From contig JASPKZ010001598.1 in NCBI GenBank assembly GCA_030220185.1, positions 1,136,501-1,200,500 of the forward strand: DNA of 64,000 bases, read 5' to 3'. This document shows, one piece after another, positions 11,031-21,706 of the stretch. A model generated the notes under the pieces. The model was not told the DNA's origin. It saw only the letters and a list, made by a program, of their open reading frames with translations, and searched no databases. A program made the position numbers and the translations under genes. The DNA comes from Diploptera punctata (Eukaryota; Arthropoda; Insecta; Blattodea; Blaberidae). Every line of letters starts with the position of its first letter. Position 1 is the stretch's first letter.

Positions 11031-11504
11031 CGAGAGGGTTAGACTTATGTATGGAAATTACCTAACTCTACCCTTAAATTATAAACTCTGAAATAACAGA
11101 GTTATTTTAGGATTTGTATTAAAAATAAAGTTGAAAATAACGTGGAAGTTTGTGTAATATTTTGTACGGTTGGAAGGCGGGTGGCTGCCACAAAGGGTGT
11201 TAATATAATAGAAGCCACAGTGGCTACTTGTAATCACCTAATAATAAGGGAAAAATGTGCATGCGAGCCTAGAGTGTACAACACGCAACAACCCTCCGCA
11301 CACACTTCTACAGCAAGACAAAATTCTCACAAGTACTGTCAACTTTCATATCTCTAATTATCCTACAAACTACTGTATTGAAAATCAATCCATCTTCCCG
11401 TAATCAATGTAACTTAATGCACTCTATACATTATGCTTTAACTTGATCCCTCTGACGTCATGCTCTGAGTAGCAATTTTGTTTAATATTCACTCACAACA
11501 ATTT
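11031..11504. other. Non-coding sequence
   Basis: No gene or repeat recognised. Confidence 0.5.
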
Positions 11505-12165
11505 TCATCATCATCATCATCATCCGGTATCATTGCAGCTGCCGCCATCTTCCGGAAACCAAACGCCATTCCTCTCTATCCATCCATTGATCTTCCTCCA
11601 TTCCTCTGATATTCATAGCTGCTTGTACCCCTTCTATCCAAGTTTTCTTCGGTCTTCCTCTCTTCCTCCTTTCCATTGGGATCCGTTCCATAACAATTTT
11701 TGGCAATCTTTGCTCTGGCATTCGTTTGACTTGACCATACCACTGCAATCTTTTCTTTTCTATGATGTCTATGATGTCCGGCTCCTCTTGTACACCCATA
11801 ATTTCCCTTATTTCTTTATTTCGTATTCTATCCATTCTAGATTTTCCAGCTGATCTTCTTAAAACATCCATTTCTGTACTTAAAATTCTTTTCATTTCCG
11901 TGGTAGGAATTTTCCAGACTTCTGCACCATATGTTAAAATGTTCTGAATTATGGTTTGATATATTTGGAATTTTCTATTTTTTGTAATATTTTTGCTCCA
12001 CCAAACAGAGTTTAAAGCATTTATTGCTTGTTTTGTTTGTGCGATTCTATTTTTAATTTCCACTGTGTTATCGCCTGAATGGTCTAATTTTGTTCCTAAA
12101 TAAGTGCATTCAATACTAGGTTTTAGTTCTTCTCCATTGTTGAAATTTATATTTTCCATTTCTTC
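11505..12165 (-). mobile_element. LINE family C, C-terminal ORF of 209 codons
   Basis: The longest uninterrupted LINE frame in the first half. From its N-terminal end: CTYLGTKLDHSGD, AQTKQAINALNSVWWSKN, ILTYGAEVWKIP, DVLRRSAGKSRMDRIRNKEI, RLQWYGQVKRMPEQRLPK, GRPKKTWIEG, then a stop and a (gat)n tail at 11506-11522. It corresponds to the end of RT plus the C-terminal domain. The open frame and close match to copies at 30148 and 51893 suggest recent activity of the family. The RT palm and endonuclease are missing, so this copy is dead. Confidence 0.9.
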
Positions 12166-12294
12166 TCATATACACAGATATTTAGATTTTAAAATAGAAT
12201 TAATTTTACTTAAATACATCATAAAACTATTGTGAATGAATTTCCATACATATAATTCAGTTGTTTATTTTAACTAGTGTTCGCCAATTATAGG

Positions 12295-12930
12295 CCTATA
12301 TTAGAGCATGTCATCAAATCTTTACAGGATGGAGAACAACTCAATGGTATTAATAAGCTGTTAGTTTATGCTGATGGTGTAGTACTATTGGGCGATAGTG
12401 AAGAGATGTGCCTACTAAAGGACAACACGCACACACTATTGACTAACACTAAAAAAATCGGAACTGGAAGTAAATATCATCATCATAATACATTCACGAA
12501 TTTAGGCCATTTGTTGACCTGTTTCGGCCTCAAGAGAAACACCATCCAGAAGTCTTTTGAGTGGACGTCCTGGTCTTCTTCTTCCTGCAGGTTGATATCT
12601 TAACATTAGTTTGGGTATTCTGTGATCTTCCATTCGATGAACATGTTGCATCCATCTTGACTTATAATCAGAAATTTTGTTTTCTAAAGATTCCATGTGT
12701 AATTCTTCTAAGATGTCTTCATTTTTTTTGTGATCTAGTAGTGTGTATCCTGCAGTCCTCCGAAGATATCTCATTTCAGCAGATCTAAGTCTCTGTATAT
12801 CCTTCTGGAAGTAAATATCAATAAAAACTAAATATATGGTCACACGTAGAAATACATTATATAATGGAAATGGACGGCTAATAACAAATGAGGGAAATTT
12901 TGAGGAAGTGGCTGAAGGGGTTGAATAATA
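12295..12930 (+). mobile_element. LINE family A RT fragment split by a family-D LINE
   Basis: Two pieces, 12295-12479 and 12821-12930. The first encodes INKLLVYADGVVLLGDSEE: the RT active-site box is YADG, with the second catalytic Asp of YADD lost. The second resumes at NINKTKYMVTRRN. The break carries a perfect 16-bp duplication, ctggaagtaaatatca, at 12464-12479 and 12805-12820. Confidence 0.85.
12480..12804 (-). mobile_element. LINE family D 3' fragment nested in LINE A
   Basis: A 325-bp minus-strand insertion encoding DIQRLRSAEMRYLRRTAGYT, then RWMQHVHRMEDHRIPK, GRPLKRLLDGV and stop, with a catcatcat (atg) tail at its left end. It is almost identical in sequence to 5020-5345 but lacks that copy's frameshift. 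The 16-bp duplication makes the boundaries certain. Confidence 0.9.
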
Positions 12931-12944
12931 CAACTCTCTTATTG

Positions 12945-13070
12945 TCTAAAATCTTCCCGGGAAACTCGTGAACATTTTACAAAAAATCCCATCACAATCG
13001 GATGCATAAAGAACAAACTGACACACATTAAATAATCTATTGATTTGGTGTTTACTCGATGAAAATCCAT
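12945..13070 (-). repeat. Helitron-like and Penelope-like scraps
   Basis: The reverse strand of 12945-13010 matches 36722-36790 (atccgattgtgatgg and gttcacgagtttcccggg). The reverse strand of 13033-13066 matches the non-palindromic right end (atatggattttcatc, gtaaacacc) of the element at 43891-44175. Confidence 0.5.
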
Positions 13071-13740
13071 ATACAATTGATTAAATAATAATAAAATCAT
13101 ATAAAACTTTAAGTTTTAAATAAGACACGCGTTATTTTTGTAGGCCTATAGGACTATGTAGATTATACATTGTTAGCTTTAAATTGTAATAGACCACAAT
13201 GATAAAAATACAGGATACATTTATCTTGGAATGTAATAGTATTCTAAATTAGCACCCAGCATAGTGAGGAATTTGGGGAAGCTACCTTGAGAAAAACCAG
13301 ATATAATGGCTGGTGGACCCGACATGCTGAACATGTCATCCTATACTGGTTGGATGATCGTTTATCTCAGTGATTAACATATGTTTAACGTTGCTGAATT
13401 TCGTTCTTTGTGAATTATGGTGAGAGCGTTCATAAATTATAGCAAAAAGTTCAATTTGAAGCGAAATCGACTAATTTTATGGAAAGTGCGAATTAATAAC
13501 GATATTCATGAGAAATAATAACTTTCAAAGTGTTTTCTAGTTTCTGTGCGTGAAGATAAAATGTTAGTTTGAAGACTTTCAAGAAAGATAAGTATTTTAC
13601 GAGGCAAAATCTAAAAATTAACCTGAATAATTAATTTGACGGTTAACAACTGTTACAAGTAATAAATTAACATAGTAATATTTCAGGTGTTGTTTTTATA
13701 TATTTATCCAGATCCCTATTAACATTTTACTGGCAATTTA
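13071..13740 (+). other. Non-coding sequence with an S3 SINE scrap
   Basis: 13268-13392 resembles the middle of SINE S3 (tataatggctggtggaccc, acatgctgaacatgtca). The rest shows nothing recognisable. Confidence 0.55.
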
Positions 13741-13848
13741 TGAAGTATTCTTTATGAAAATCTTATATAAATTTAATGTAAAATTAAAGCTAAAAAATCC
13801 AAAAATTAATTTCCATTCTACGAAATTAAATTTAAAAAATATGCGGAA

Positions 13849-14018
<170 letters not shown>

Positions 14019-14022
<4 letters not shown>

Positions 14023-14330
14023 ACCGCTGTGGTCTCGAAGTAGCGTGCTGCCTTGTCACGCAGCGGGCCCGGGTTCGATCCCCGGTCGGGACAGTTTTTC
14101 TGCGTGAGGTTTTAATCGGGGTTTTTCCTCACCTGTAAGACAAATGTCAGATGATGATGATAATGATAAGGGTGATTATGATGATGATGGCCATATGATT
14201 TCGGGGACCGGTGTGGAAAGCAACGGGAAGCTACCACACCTACAATTCCCTAGAAAAGCTACAAAGCATAGCATGAAAATGCTATGATTGCACTGAAAGA
14301 CCTGCCCACGGTCGGAATTACTATGGATGG

Positions 14331-14333
<3 letters not shown>
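14019..14333 (+). mobile_element. tRNA-derived SINE S1, tail type a
   Basis: Full-length reference copy of S1a. The head tggtctcgaagtagcgtgct and B box gggttcgatccccgg form a tRNA-type promoter. Body: gggtttttcctcacctgtaa, a gatgatgat/gataat stretch, ggccatatgatttcgggga. Tail type a: gtggaaagcaacgggaagct to attactatggatgga. A different tail (type b) is attached to the same head and body elsewhere. Confidence 0.85.

Positions 14334-14380
<47 letters not shown>
14331..14380. repeat. (AT)n microsatellite
   Basis: About 50 bp of ta units at the 3' end of S1a. A second at tract is at 14500-14540 and a third at 14826-14852. Confidence 0.9.
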
Positions 14381-14382
<2 letters not shown>

Positions 14383-14401
14383 TATGGTAAGAAAAATAAA
14401 T

Positions 14402-14472
14402 GCCTGGACGGGATTCGAACCCGGAACTCTGAGTCTGTACCTCAGCATGTTATCCGTTACACCACCAGGCGA
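14402..14472 (-). other. tRNA-like sequence
   Basis: The reverse strand folds convincingly. A 6-bp acceptor (gcctgg/ccaggc), D stem gtg/cat with A box tggtgtaacgg, anticodon stem ctgag/ctcag around a 7-base loop gtacaga (T33 in place, anticodon position reading aca), then B box gggttcgaatccc. It sits between two (at)n arrays with no Pol III terminator directly behind it. It could be a decayed tRNA or the head of another SINE. Of the tRNA-like sequences here it has the best arm structure. Confidence 0.55.
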
Positions 14473-14496
14473 ATCCAATTCAAACACTTATTTTTG

Positions 14497-14540
<44 letters not shown>

Positions 14541-14543
<3 letters not shown>

Positions 14544-14828
14544 GTTCCCACGACAGGCCTCAGGAGGCCCTTGGGGTAGTAGGAGGTTAAGGCTCCCACT
14601 TTTCTAGACAATCGGCACTTGATGTCAGCCGGGTTGTCAGCCCTACGTGACGGCCGCCTTTACCCCAGAACAAGCGTCTGGTACTCATTTACGTTAGAGG
14701 CTGAGTCGTCCCCAGGGCCATAGTGCCGCCAGAAGGTTTCGGTCTGTTTAAAAATCCTGACCCCCACGGGGCTCGAACCCTCGACCTTCCGGCTTGTAGC
14801 GCAGTGCCTTAACCACTACGCTACGGAT
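14541..14828 (-). mobile_element. tRNA-derived SINE, family S4
   Basis: Reverse copy of 3542-3843 with the B box at 14767-14780 (ggggctcgaaccc read on plus) and the gtgacggccgcc block. Flanked by (at)n on both sides. Confidence 0.8.
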
Positions 14829-14906
14829 ATATATATATATATATATATATAGCCTATATATGAAAAGCAGATTGAACACAATATAAGTGGAGCCAATTTT
14901 TTTAGA

Positions 14907-14913
14907 TTATTAA

Positions 14914-14978
<65 letters not shown>
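14907..14978. repeat. (ATT)n microsatellite
   Basis: About 72 bp of att units next to the tail of the following minus-strand LINE A. Confidence 0.9.
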
Positions 14979-14981
<3 letters not shown>

Positions 14982-14997
14982 CTGACTAAGTCACTAC

Positions 14998-15535
14998 TGA
15001 CACTATTTAACCCATAGGTTCATGGCCGCGCGGACATAAGCTCTACATACATTCCTATCCTGAGCTAATATTTTCCAATAATTTCTGTACAATCTACTTC
15101 CCTTACAGCATGGTTAATATTATTCTGCCAATTCATTCTTAGTCTGCCTACTGGACGCATTGCCTCTGGTTTTCTTACTAGAATTCTTTCATTCCCCATT
15201 CGTGCCGCATTTCCAGTCCATCGTATTCTATGTGACTTAACTATTATTATTATATCTGGTTTCCCACAAAGATCATGTAGCTCTCTGTTACGTACTTTTT
15301 CTCCATTCGCCTGTCTGTTCATCTCTCTTTTTTGGCAAAACAATTTTCCTAATAACTTTATTGTCAACTACACGTAATAGTTTTCTTCCCTTAAAGTAAG
15401 AGTCCATGCTAAAGATCCATATAATAATCTATAAATGAGAGAATAACAGTTTCATATATTTTCATATTAATGTTTTTGAGAAAGTTGGGACAACAGTACC
15501 TTTAATGCATAATAGCACGCATTTGGAGAATTGAG
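14998..15535 (-). mobile_element. LINE family A, 3' fragment
   Basis: Minus-strand copy from the stop region (cactatttaacccatagg) back to the block encoding LNSxNAC. Readable: RIRWTGNAARMGNERI and VGRLRMNWQNNINHAVREVD, both diverged from the family consensus. The conserved GRPRMRW is altered to GRLRMNW. Confidence 0.8.

Positions 15536-15537
<2 letters not shown>

Positions 15538-15578
<41 letters not shown>
15538..15578. repeat. (ATT)n microsatellite
   Basis: About 40 bp between LINE A and SINE S3. Confidence 0.9.
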
Positions 15579-15928
15579 GTCCCGCGCCGTAGCCGAGCGG
15601 TTAAGGTAGGAAGCCTTGGCGCAGAGCTACGGGACTTGCGCTGGTTCGAGTCTCCATGGGGGAAGAAATTTTCTCATGGTATTTCGGCCAGTATGGGACC
15701 GGTGCCCACCCAGCATCGTGAGGCAATTGGGTAGCTACAATAAGTAGCGGCTCCAGGTTGAGGAACCAGCTATAACGGCTGGGGGACTCGACATGCTAAC
15801 CACATGTCACCCCTACACTGGCTGTTGATCATCTACCTCTGTGTTTGACACATGTGGATGAGAAGGGCCAGCAGCCGGCTGGTAAAAGGGCAACCGCTGA
15901 AAAGTGGAAAGACCCTCAATCGGATCGG

Positions 15929-15932
<4 letters not shown>
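15579..15932 (+). mobile_element. tRNA-derived SINE, family S3 (reference copy)
   Basis: About 354 bp. The head gtagccgagcggttaagg has an A box region typical of a tRNA with a long variable arm, and ggttcgagtctcc is the B box. Body blocks: atttcggccagtatgggacc, gtagctacaataagtagcgg, atgctaaccacatgtcac. The last 50 bp, ggcaaccgctgaaaagtgg to atcggatcgg, resemble the 3' end of the LINE at 54395-55010. It ends in (att)n. Confidence 0.85.
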
Positions 15933-15969
<37 letters not shown>

Positions 15970-16320
15970 GTTCTTTTATATGGATCTGAATCTTGGGTAC
16001 AAACAAATAAATATATCTCACACAATCAAGTAACTGAAATGAAATTTTTAAGATCCGTAAAAGATGTACACGCATGGATAGATTATACAATGAATCAATG
16101 AGAAATGAACTGGAGATATTTTCAATATTCGATAAACTAGACTAGCACAAATACCAATGGAAAGAACATTTAGACAGAATGGACAATACAAGATTACCCA
16201 AAAAGATCAACGCCTACAAACCACATAGAAAAAGATCTTTGGGACGGCCAAGGAAACGATGGACTTGAGAGCGGAGCAGGTCGCATTGACCTAATCGTGG
16301 AAAGGAAGAAGAAGAAGAAG

Positions 16321-16371
<51 letters not shown>

Positions 16372-16489
16372 CATGAAGAAGAGAAACATGGCAGAAGCAG
16401 ACACGCAAGACCGGGAAATATGGAAGAAAAAAGTTGTATATTTTGGTTGAGGACATCTGTGTAAATAACGGAAACAATCCTGAAAAAAT

Positions 16490-16529
<40 letters not shown>

Positions 16530-16530
16530 G
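15932..16530 (+). mobile_element. (ATT)n arrays and LINE family J fragment
   Basis: (att)n at 15932-15970, 16321-16369 and 16491-16530. Between them, 15971-16316 is a LINE tail: LLYGSESWVQTNK, VTEMKFLRSVKDV, then frameshifted HLDRMDNTRLPKK and GRPRKRWT, ending in an (aag)n tail. Confidence 0.75.
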
Positions 16531-17050
16531 CGTCATAAAAAATGAGGCAGGATCTGGGAATTTGGTAAGAGTTCACGTATTCTCCAGTATTTTGACGAAG
16601 CCCAATTAATTCCAGTGCACAGGGGTGTTGGCGCCTGGAGAGGAACTCAATAATGAGTGGAAGACAGAAATGCAGCATCCGGCAGGATGACTTTCAGACA
16701 CATGGAGAGCTTGTCGTCACCCAATATAGGCTGGCGCCCGGTCCTGACCACTAAGTACCCTCTCGAGTAAAACTGCACTTAACACCGGCTCAACCAACAG
16801 GCTTCAAATTTTCAAAAAAATGTGAAAACTGATTCTAATGCGGATCAATCCAAACTTCACATTCATAAAAAAAATTAATTACTCAATCAATCTATCAATC
16901 AATCAGCAATGCATATGGTTATGGAACATATAGTCTACCTCTAAAAGTACAAATCCTCTATATTGATCTCTATTTGTCCATTTTCTAACAAGTCACATGC
17001 AGCATTAGCAAATACTGGGCATGCGTTGCTACGCCTAAATATATATATAT
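16531..17050. other. Mostly unassigned, with a Helitron-like end
   Basis: No gene recognised. The reverse strand of about 16990-17040 reads ttaggcgtagcaacgcatgc and then ctaat. It resembles the Helitron-like termini at 37.3, 51.0 and 61.2 kb. Confidence 0.4.
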
Positions 17051-17054
17051 TTTT

Positions 17055-17525
17055 TAATTGAGTAAGTTGATAAGTAAATTAAAAGAAGAATATAAAGAAT
17101 GGGGACTGAATATAAATTTACAGAAAACAGAATATGTGTGTTTGGGATTGGATATGGATGATCTCATACTCGAAACAGAGAAAATAAAAAAAGTTAAATT
17201 TTTTTAAATATCTTGGGTCAATAATTACATGTTTAGATACATGTCAAGTTAAAGATGTACAAGACTTGATAGAATAAGAAATGAGGATATAAGAGAAGAA
17301 TTGAAAGTACAGCCTTTATTGGATAAAGTCACGAATTACAGACAGAAATGGATTGATCATATGGATGGAAATGAGTAAGGAGAGATATCCATTGTTAGCA
17401 AGAAATTATCAAGCAAGAGGAAGACGTGATGTTGGAAGACCTAGAAGACGTTGGGCTGATGCACTATGAAGTCGGAACGGGCAATTGCCTAATCCCTGGA
17501 GTGATGATGATGATGATGATGATGA
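17055..17525 (+). mobile_element. LINE family M fragments
   Basis: 17055-17225 encodes LKEEYKEWGLNINLQKTEY and FFKYLGSIIT (after a frameshift), the RT thumb region. 17226-17525 resumes at DRIRNEDIREELKVQPLLDK and ends GRRDVGRPRRRWADAL, stop, with an (atg)n tail at 17508-17524. The central ILYGSE block has been deleted. Confidence 0.75.
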
Positions 17526-18085
17526 GATATATGTGAAAGAGATGTAGAAACTGAATTGCAATGGCAAAAAATGCAACTAAGACATTACATGGAATAATTT
17601 GAAACAAAAATGTTACAAAGGAAACTAAAATGAAAATTTGTAAGAGCATAATACAGAATATTTTGTCATACGGAAAGAAACTTGGTCTTTGACGGAATTA
17701 CAAACGAATAAAATTAGAACAGTTGAATTTGATTATCTTAGAAGAAGCCTACAAAAAACAAGACAGGATAAAATAACAAATGAATTCCTTTGGAGAGAAA
17801 TGAATGTCACCACATCTGTTGTTAAGAGGATTGAAAATCAAACGCTTAAATGGTATGGCCATGTACAAAGAATGGAAAATGAAAGATGGCTAAAAAATGT
17901 ATACCAATGGTCACCCCCTGGAAAAAATAAACATGGTAAACCAATATGGAAATGGAAACCTTTTGTCAGAACTATAATGGATGATAGGAATTTGGAAGAA
18001 GGAGATTGGAATGATAGAAATAAATGGAAACTGAAGATGGTAAACCTATAAGTGGGGGAAAGCCCATTAAGAAGAAAAAGAAGAA
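17525..18085 (+). mobile_element. LINE family N, C-terminal fragment
   Basis: A 120-codon frame from about 17689 encodes RTVEFDYLRRSLQKTRQDKI, TLKWYGHVQRMENERWLKN and an altered KHGKPIWKWKPF in place of the usual GRPxxxW, then ends after LKMVNL. An (aag)n tail follows. Upstream, frameshifted sequence continues to the (atg)n tail of family M. Confidence 0.75.
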
Positions 18086-18953
18086 GTTAAGTAGGCCTAA
18101 GTGAAAAGAAAATTACGGGTTAATTAAACTGTATGGTAGATTGCGACTAACTAAATATGTGCTAGTATAAATTCTTACTTTCAAATTTCAGGTAAACCTC
18201 CACTTCTAACGACCAAATATCGCTGATTTTTTGACAATATCTACCTCGATTTATTTTAGTAAGATATACTGAGTTTCGTTGTGAAATATAAAAAATTGCG
18301 ACCGCTAAAGGGATTTTTAAATGTTCATTTCAGGTGAACTCGCATCAAATGATTTATAGAAAATTATAGATTGCGATTAAACACTATTCGTACCTGAAAA
18401 CCTGTATGAACAAATTTTCATAAAAATCGATATAGTACTATTCGAGTTTTGCAAGCACAAACGTATGCAGGCTGAATTGTTACCGACCTACATCAAGATT
18501 GGTAATCCGATCGTCATTTTCCCCCAATATAATTAGACTTGTGACATAAAGCAGTTAATTTGATTATGTCAGGTTGACAATGCTTTAGTATACGAAAATG
18601 TCTACCGAATTAAACAAAACCGCTGATCTCGTCAGATATTTTGCAATACTTGAGTTTGTTGTGTTACACCATGTAAATAAATGTTACTCTGCTATTTAAG
18701 AAATTTTGAAGACGTGGATGAATTCAAATAACAAGCAATAATTAATAATCACAAAAAGTAATTAAGTAAGTAAAGCTTCCTAGATCAATATTTACAGGTA
18801 TATACAAAATGCTGAATGTACAGTAGTTGTCATGCATTTAATTAACAGAGAGTGATGCAGAGAGTAGGGATTTTTAGAGGAGTAAAATTTACAATGGATT
18901 GTATGAAAACCGCTATATTATAGAAAAATTCCTAAAGATAAAATTAATAATTA
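18086..18953. other. Helitron-like internal sequence and unassigned DNA
   Basis: 18175-18420 contains ttcaggtgaactcgcatc and attcgtacctgaaaacctgt, matching blocks beside the Helitron-like ends at 51.1 and 61.05 kb. The rest shows no gene. Confidence 0.4.
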
Positions 18954-19690
18954 TATTATTATTATTATTATTATTATTATTGAAATTGGGACTGGAAGTA
19001 AATATCAATAAAACTAAATAGGCATGGTCACACATAGAAATGCATTATATAATTGAAATGGACAGCTAATGACAAATGAGGGAAATTTTGAGGAAGTGGC
19101 TGAATTCAAATACCTAGGGAAATGGGAATGGAATTCACAAATAGATTAAAAATTGGCTCAATTCTAAAAATGCATGCTATTATGCATTACAGAGACTTTT
19201 GACGTCCCAACTCCTTTCAAAAAGCGTTAAACTGAAAATATATAAAACTATTATTCTACCAGTTATATTATATGGGTGCGAGACATGTACTCTTACTTTA
19301 AGAGAGGAAAGGAGATTACAAGTATTTGAGAATAAAGTTCTTAGGAAAAATGTTGACCAAAGAGAGATGAACAGACAGGTGAATGGAGAAAACTACATAA
19401 CAGTGAACTACATGGGAAGCAAGATGTAATAAGAACAGTTAAGTCTGTAGTCTGCGATGTCAGGATATATAGCACGAATGGGGAGTGAAAGACGTGCTTG
19501 GAAACTCCTTGCGGGAAAACCAGAGGGAAAACGCCCAGTTGGTAGACGAAGAATGAGGTGGGAGAATAACTAACTATGATTTGAGAGAATTAGATTATAC
19601 AGGGAGTGACTGGAAAACATTAACTTAGGATATGGATGTATGGAGAGCTTATGTCCGCGCGGACATGAACCTACGAGTTCGATAGTGCCA
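18954..19690 (+). mobile_element. LINE family A, RT-thumb to 3' end
   Basis: After a short att run it starts at tgggactggaagtaaatatc and continues through TSQLLSKSVKLKIYKTIILP, LYGCETCTL, REMNRQVNGE to the end of the ORF. Numerous single-base changes disrupt it. It ends gatagtgccaattatt, running straight into an (att)n array. Confidence 0.85.
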
Positions 19691-19715
19691 ATTATTATTA
19701 TTATTATTATTATTA

Positions 19716-19781
<66 letters not shown>

Positions 19782-19791
19782 TATTATTATT
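19691..19791. repeat. (ATT)n microsatellite
   Basis: About 100 bp with few interruptions, joining the LINE A 3' end to the S2 head. Confidence 0.9.
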
Positions 19792-19792
19792 G

Positions 19793-20190
19793 TCGGCCGC
19801 GGTGGACTAGTGGTTATGCTCCTTACCTCTAGTCCCGAAGGTCGCGGGTTCAAACCCGGCCGGGGTCGATGGATTTTTTAGGACGGAAAAATCCAAGGAG
19901 CAAGTCCTCCGAGAGGAACTTCAAGCCGTGGGTCCCGAGTCTGAAGATTTTCAGGCTCGTAAAAGATCCTTAAGCCCGACTGAAAAGGTCTCTAAGCAAA
20001 ATTTACCGAATTTTCCCGTCCTAGTACTATCTTGGTTTCCTAGATGTCAGTATGAGGCGAAATTCTGACCACGGACCACTCAAAAATGACATCTATACGA
20101 AAACAAGTGTAACTAAATTAGAATGGTTCAAATTCTTCCCTGTAGGGGGAAAGCGCCTAAATCTCTGTTAAGGGAAACATGGGCTTACAA
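19793..20190 (+). mobile_element. tRNA-derived SINE, family S2 (reference copy)
   Basis: Intact-looking S2: A box region ctagtggttatgctcc, B box gggttcaaacccgg, paired tggattttttaggacgga / aaatccaaggag, gtcctagtactatcttgg, then ccctgtagggggaaagcgcc and acatgggcttaca. It is flanked by (att)n arrays on both sides. Confidence 0.85.
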
Positions 20191-20193
20191 AAA

Positions 20194-20293
20194 AAAATAT
20201 TATTATCATTACTATTATTAGCATTATTATTGTTATTATTATTATTATTATTATTACTATTATTATTACTATTATTATTAATATTATTATTAA

Positions 20294-20374
<81 letters not shown>
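20194..20374. repeat. (ATT)n array, about 180 bp
   Basis: The longest trinucleotide array in the window, with occasional ata/act interruptions. All long frames across it are low-complexity artefacts. Confidence 0.9.
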
Positions 20375-20375
<1 letters not shown>

Positions 20376-20510
20376 CCTCGAAACCCGTGGATGCAGGAAA
20401 TAAAAACTGGAATGAGAGCACGAGGACTGGAGGACACGGATTGGATGGAGAGAGACGAGTCGAGAAGAAAAATAAAACTTTAGGCACAGAAAGATGTGTA
20501 AACATTAAAA
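20375..20510 (+). mobile_element. LINE C-terminal scrap
   Basis: Encodes TGMRARGLEDTDWMERDE, the extreme C-terminal block of family C/E-like LINEs (compare AAMNIRGMEEDQWMDREE). Both ends are missing. Confidence 0.6.
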
Positions 20511-20564
20511 TTCTGTAAATAAATAAATAAATAAATAAATTATTATTATTATTATTATTCCGAT

Positions 20565-20908
20565 CCGATTGAGGGTCTTTCCACTTTTCAGCGGTTGCCC
20601 TTTTACCAGCCGGCTGCTGGCCCTTCACATCCACATGTGTCAATCACAGAGGTAGATGATCAACAGCCAGTGTAGGGGTGACATGTGGTTAGCATGTCGA
20701 GTCCCCCAGCCGTTATAGCTGGTTCCTCAACCTGGAGCCGCTACTTATTGTAGCTACCCAATTGCCTCACGATGCTGGGTGGGCACCGGTCCCATACTGG
20801 CCGAAATACCATGAGAAAATTTCTTCCCCCATGGAGACTCGAACCAGCGCAAGTCCCGTAGCTCTGCGCCAAGGCTTCCTGCCTTAACCGCTCGGCTACG
20901 GCGCGGGA
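20565..20908 (-). mobile_element. tRNA-derived SINE, family S3
   Basis: Near-identical reverse copy of 15579-15932, full length. The head lies at the right edge next to an (att)n run at 20911-20982; the 3' end at the left abuts att/aat repeats. Confidence 0.85.
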
Positions 20909-20910
20909 AC

Positions 20911-20983
<73 letters not shown>

Positions 20984-20984
20984 A

Positions 20985-21700
20985 CCTGTATTATAAGTGC
21001 ATTATAAGTTTACAATGGTTTATGCATACTATTATGAAATATGCCTATACTTTTTTTTGTGAATATTAACTACAGAACTCTCCGCCTTTCTTGTAAGACG
21101 TAAATTAATATAAAGAGTCTCAGTATGAAATAAAAACAATATTTAGCCTAAATTAAAGCAGGTAAATGTAACGTATTTCAAGATGAAAATAAAATAATAA
21201 ATTGAGAAGGATGATGTCAATGAAAATGAACACGAAGATTAAGTAAGAGGTGTTAAAGAAATTGAGTTGTTTGGTATCATGTGCGCATGATATGACAGAT
21301 GCATTATGGGAGCAACTAACAAAGCACTTGTTCTCATTTTATGAGAGCAAATGATGTCAGGATTTTTTTTTCTTCTTCTTTGCTTGAAGGAGGCGTGTTG
21401 AATAGTTTAAATGACGAAATAATAACAGCCCAGAGACGTGCATCCACATATAAACTTGTCATTTAATTCTTCTTTCAATATTTTTTTCATTCCCATTCTA
21501 CAACCTAACTTTGCACTTTATTACATAAAATCCAATTACTTTACTACATTTACATGAAATATGAGCAAATTTACAACTTCTAGACAATATCTCATATTTT
21601 ATACACTAATTAGTTGCAATAATTCGTGCACTTTTTACAAAACAAACTATAAAAATTATTACCGAGTGGAAACTAAATTTATTGGCAAAAATTTATCATA
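20985..21700. other. Non-coding sequence
   Basis: No gene or repeat recognised. Confidence 0.5.
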
Positions 21701-21706
21701 AGTAAT

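Noticed and set aside
11530..12159. Possible host gene because of a 209-codon frame
   Set aside because: It matches two other copies in the window and carries the LINE C-terminal signature, so it is a retrotransposon fragment.
14402..14472. Functional tRNA gene
   Set aside because: Arms are good, but the acceptor has a mismatch, there is no immediate Pol III terminator, and the site sits amid SINEs and (at)n arrays.
20168..20437. Poly-Ile and poly-Leu open frames
   Set aside because: Translation of the (att)n array in different frames; not protein-coding.
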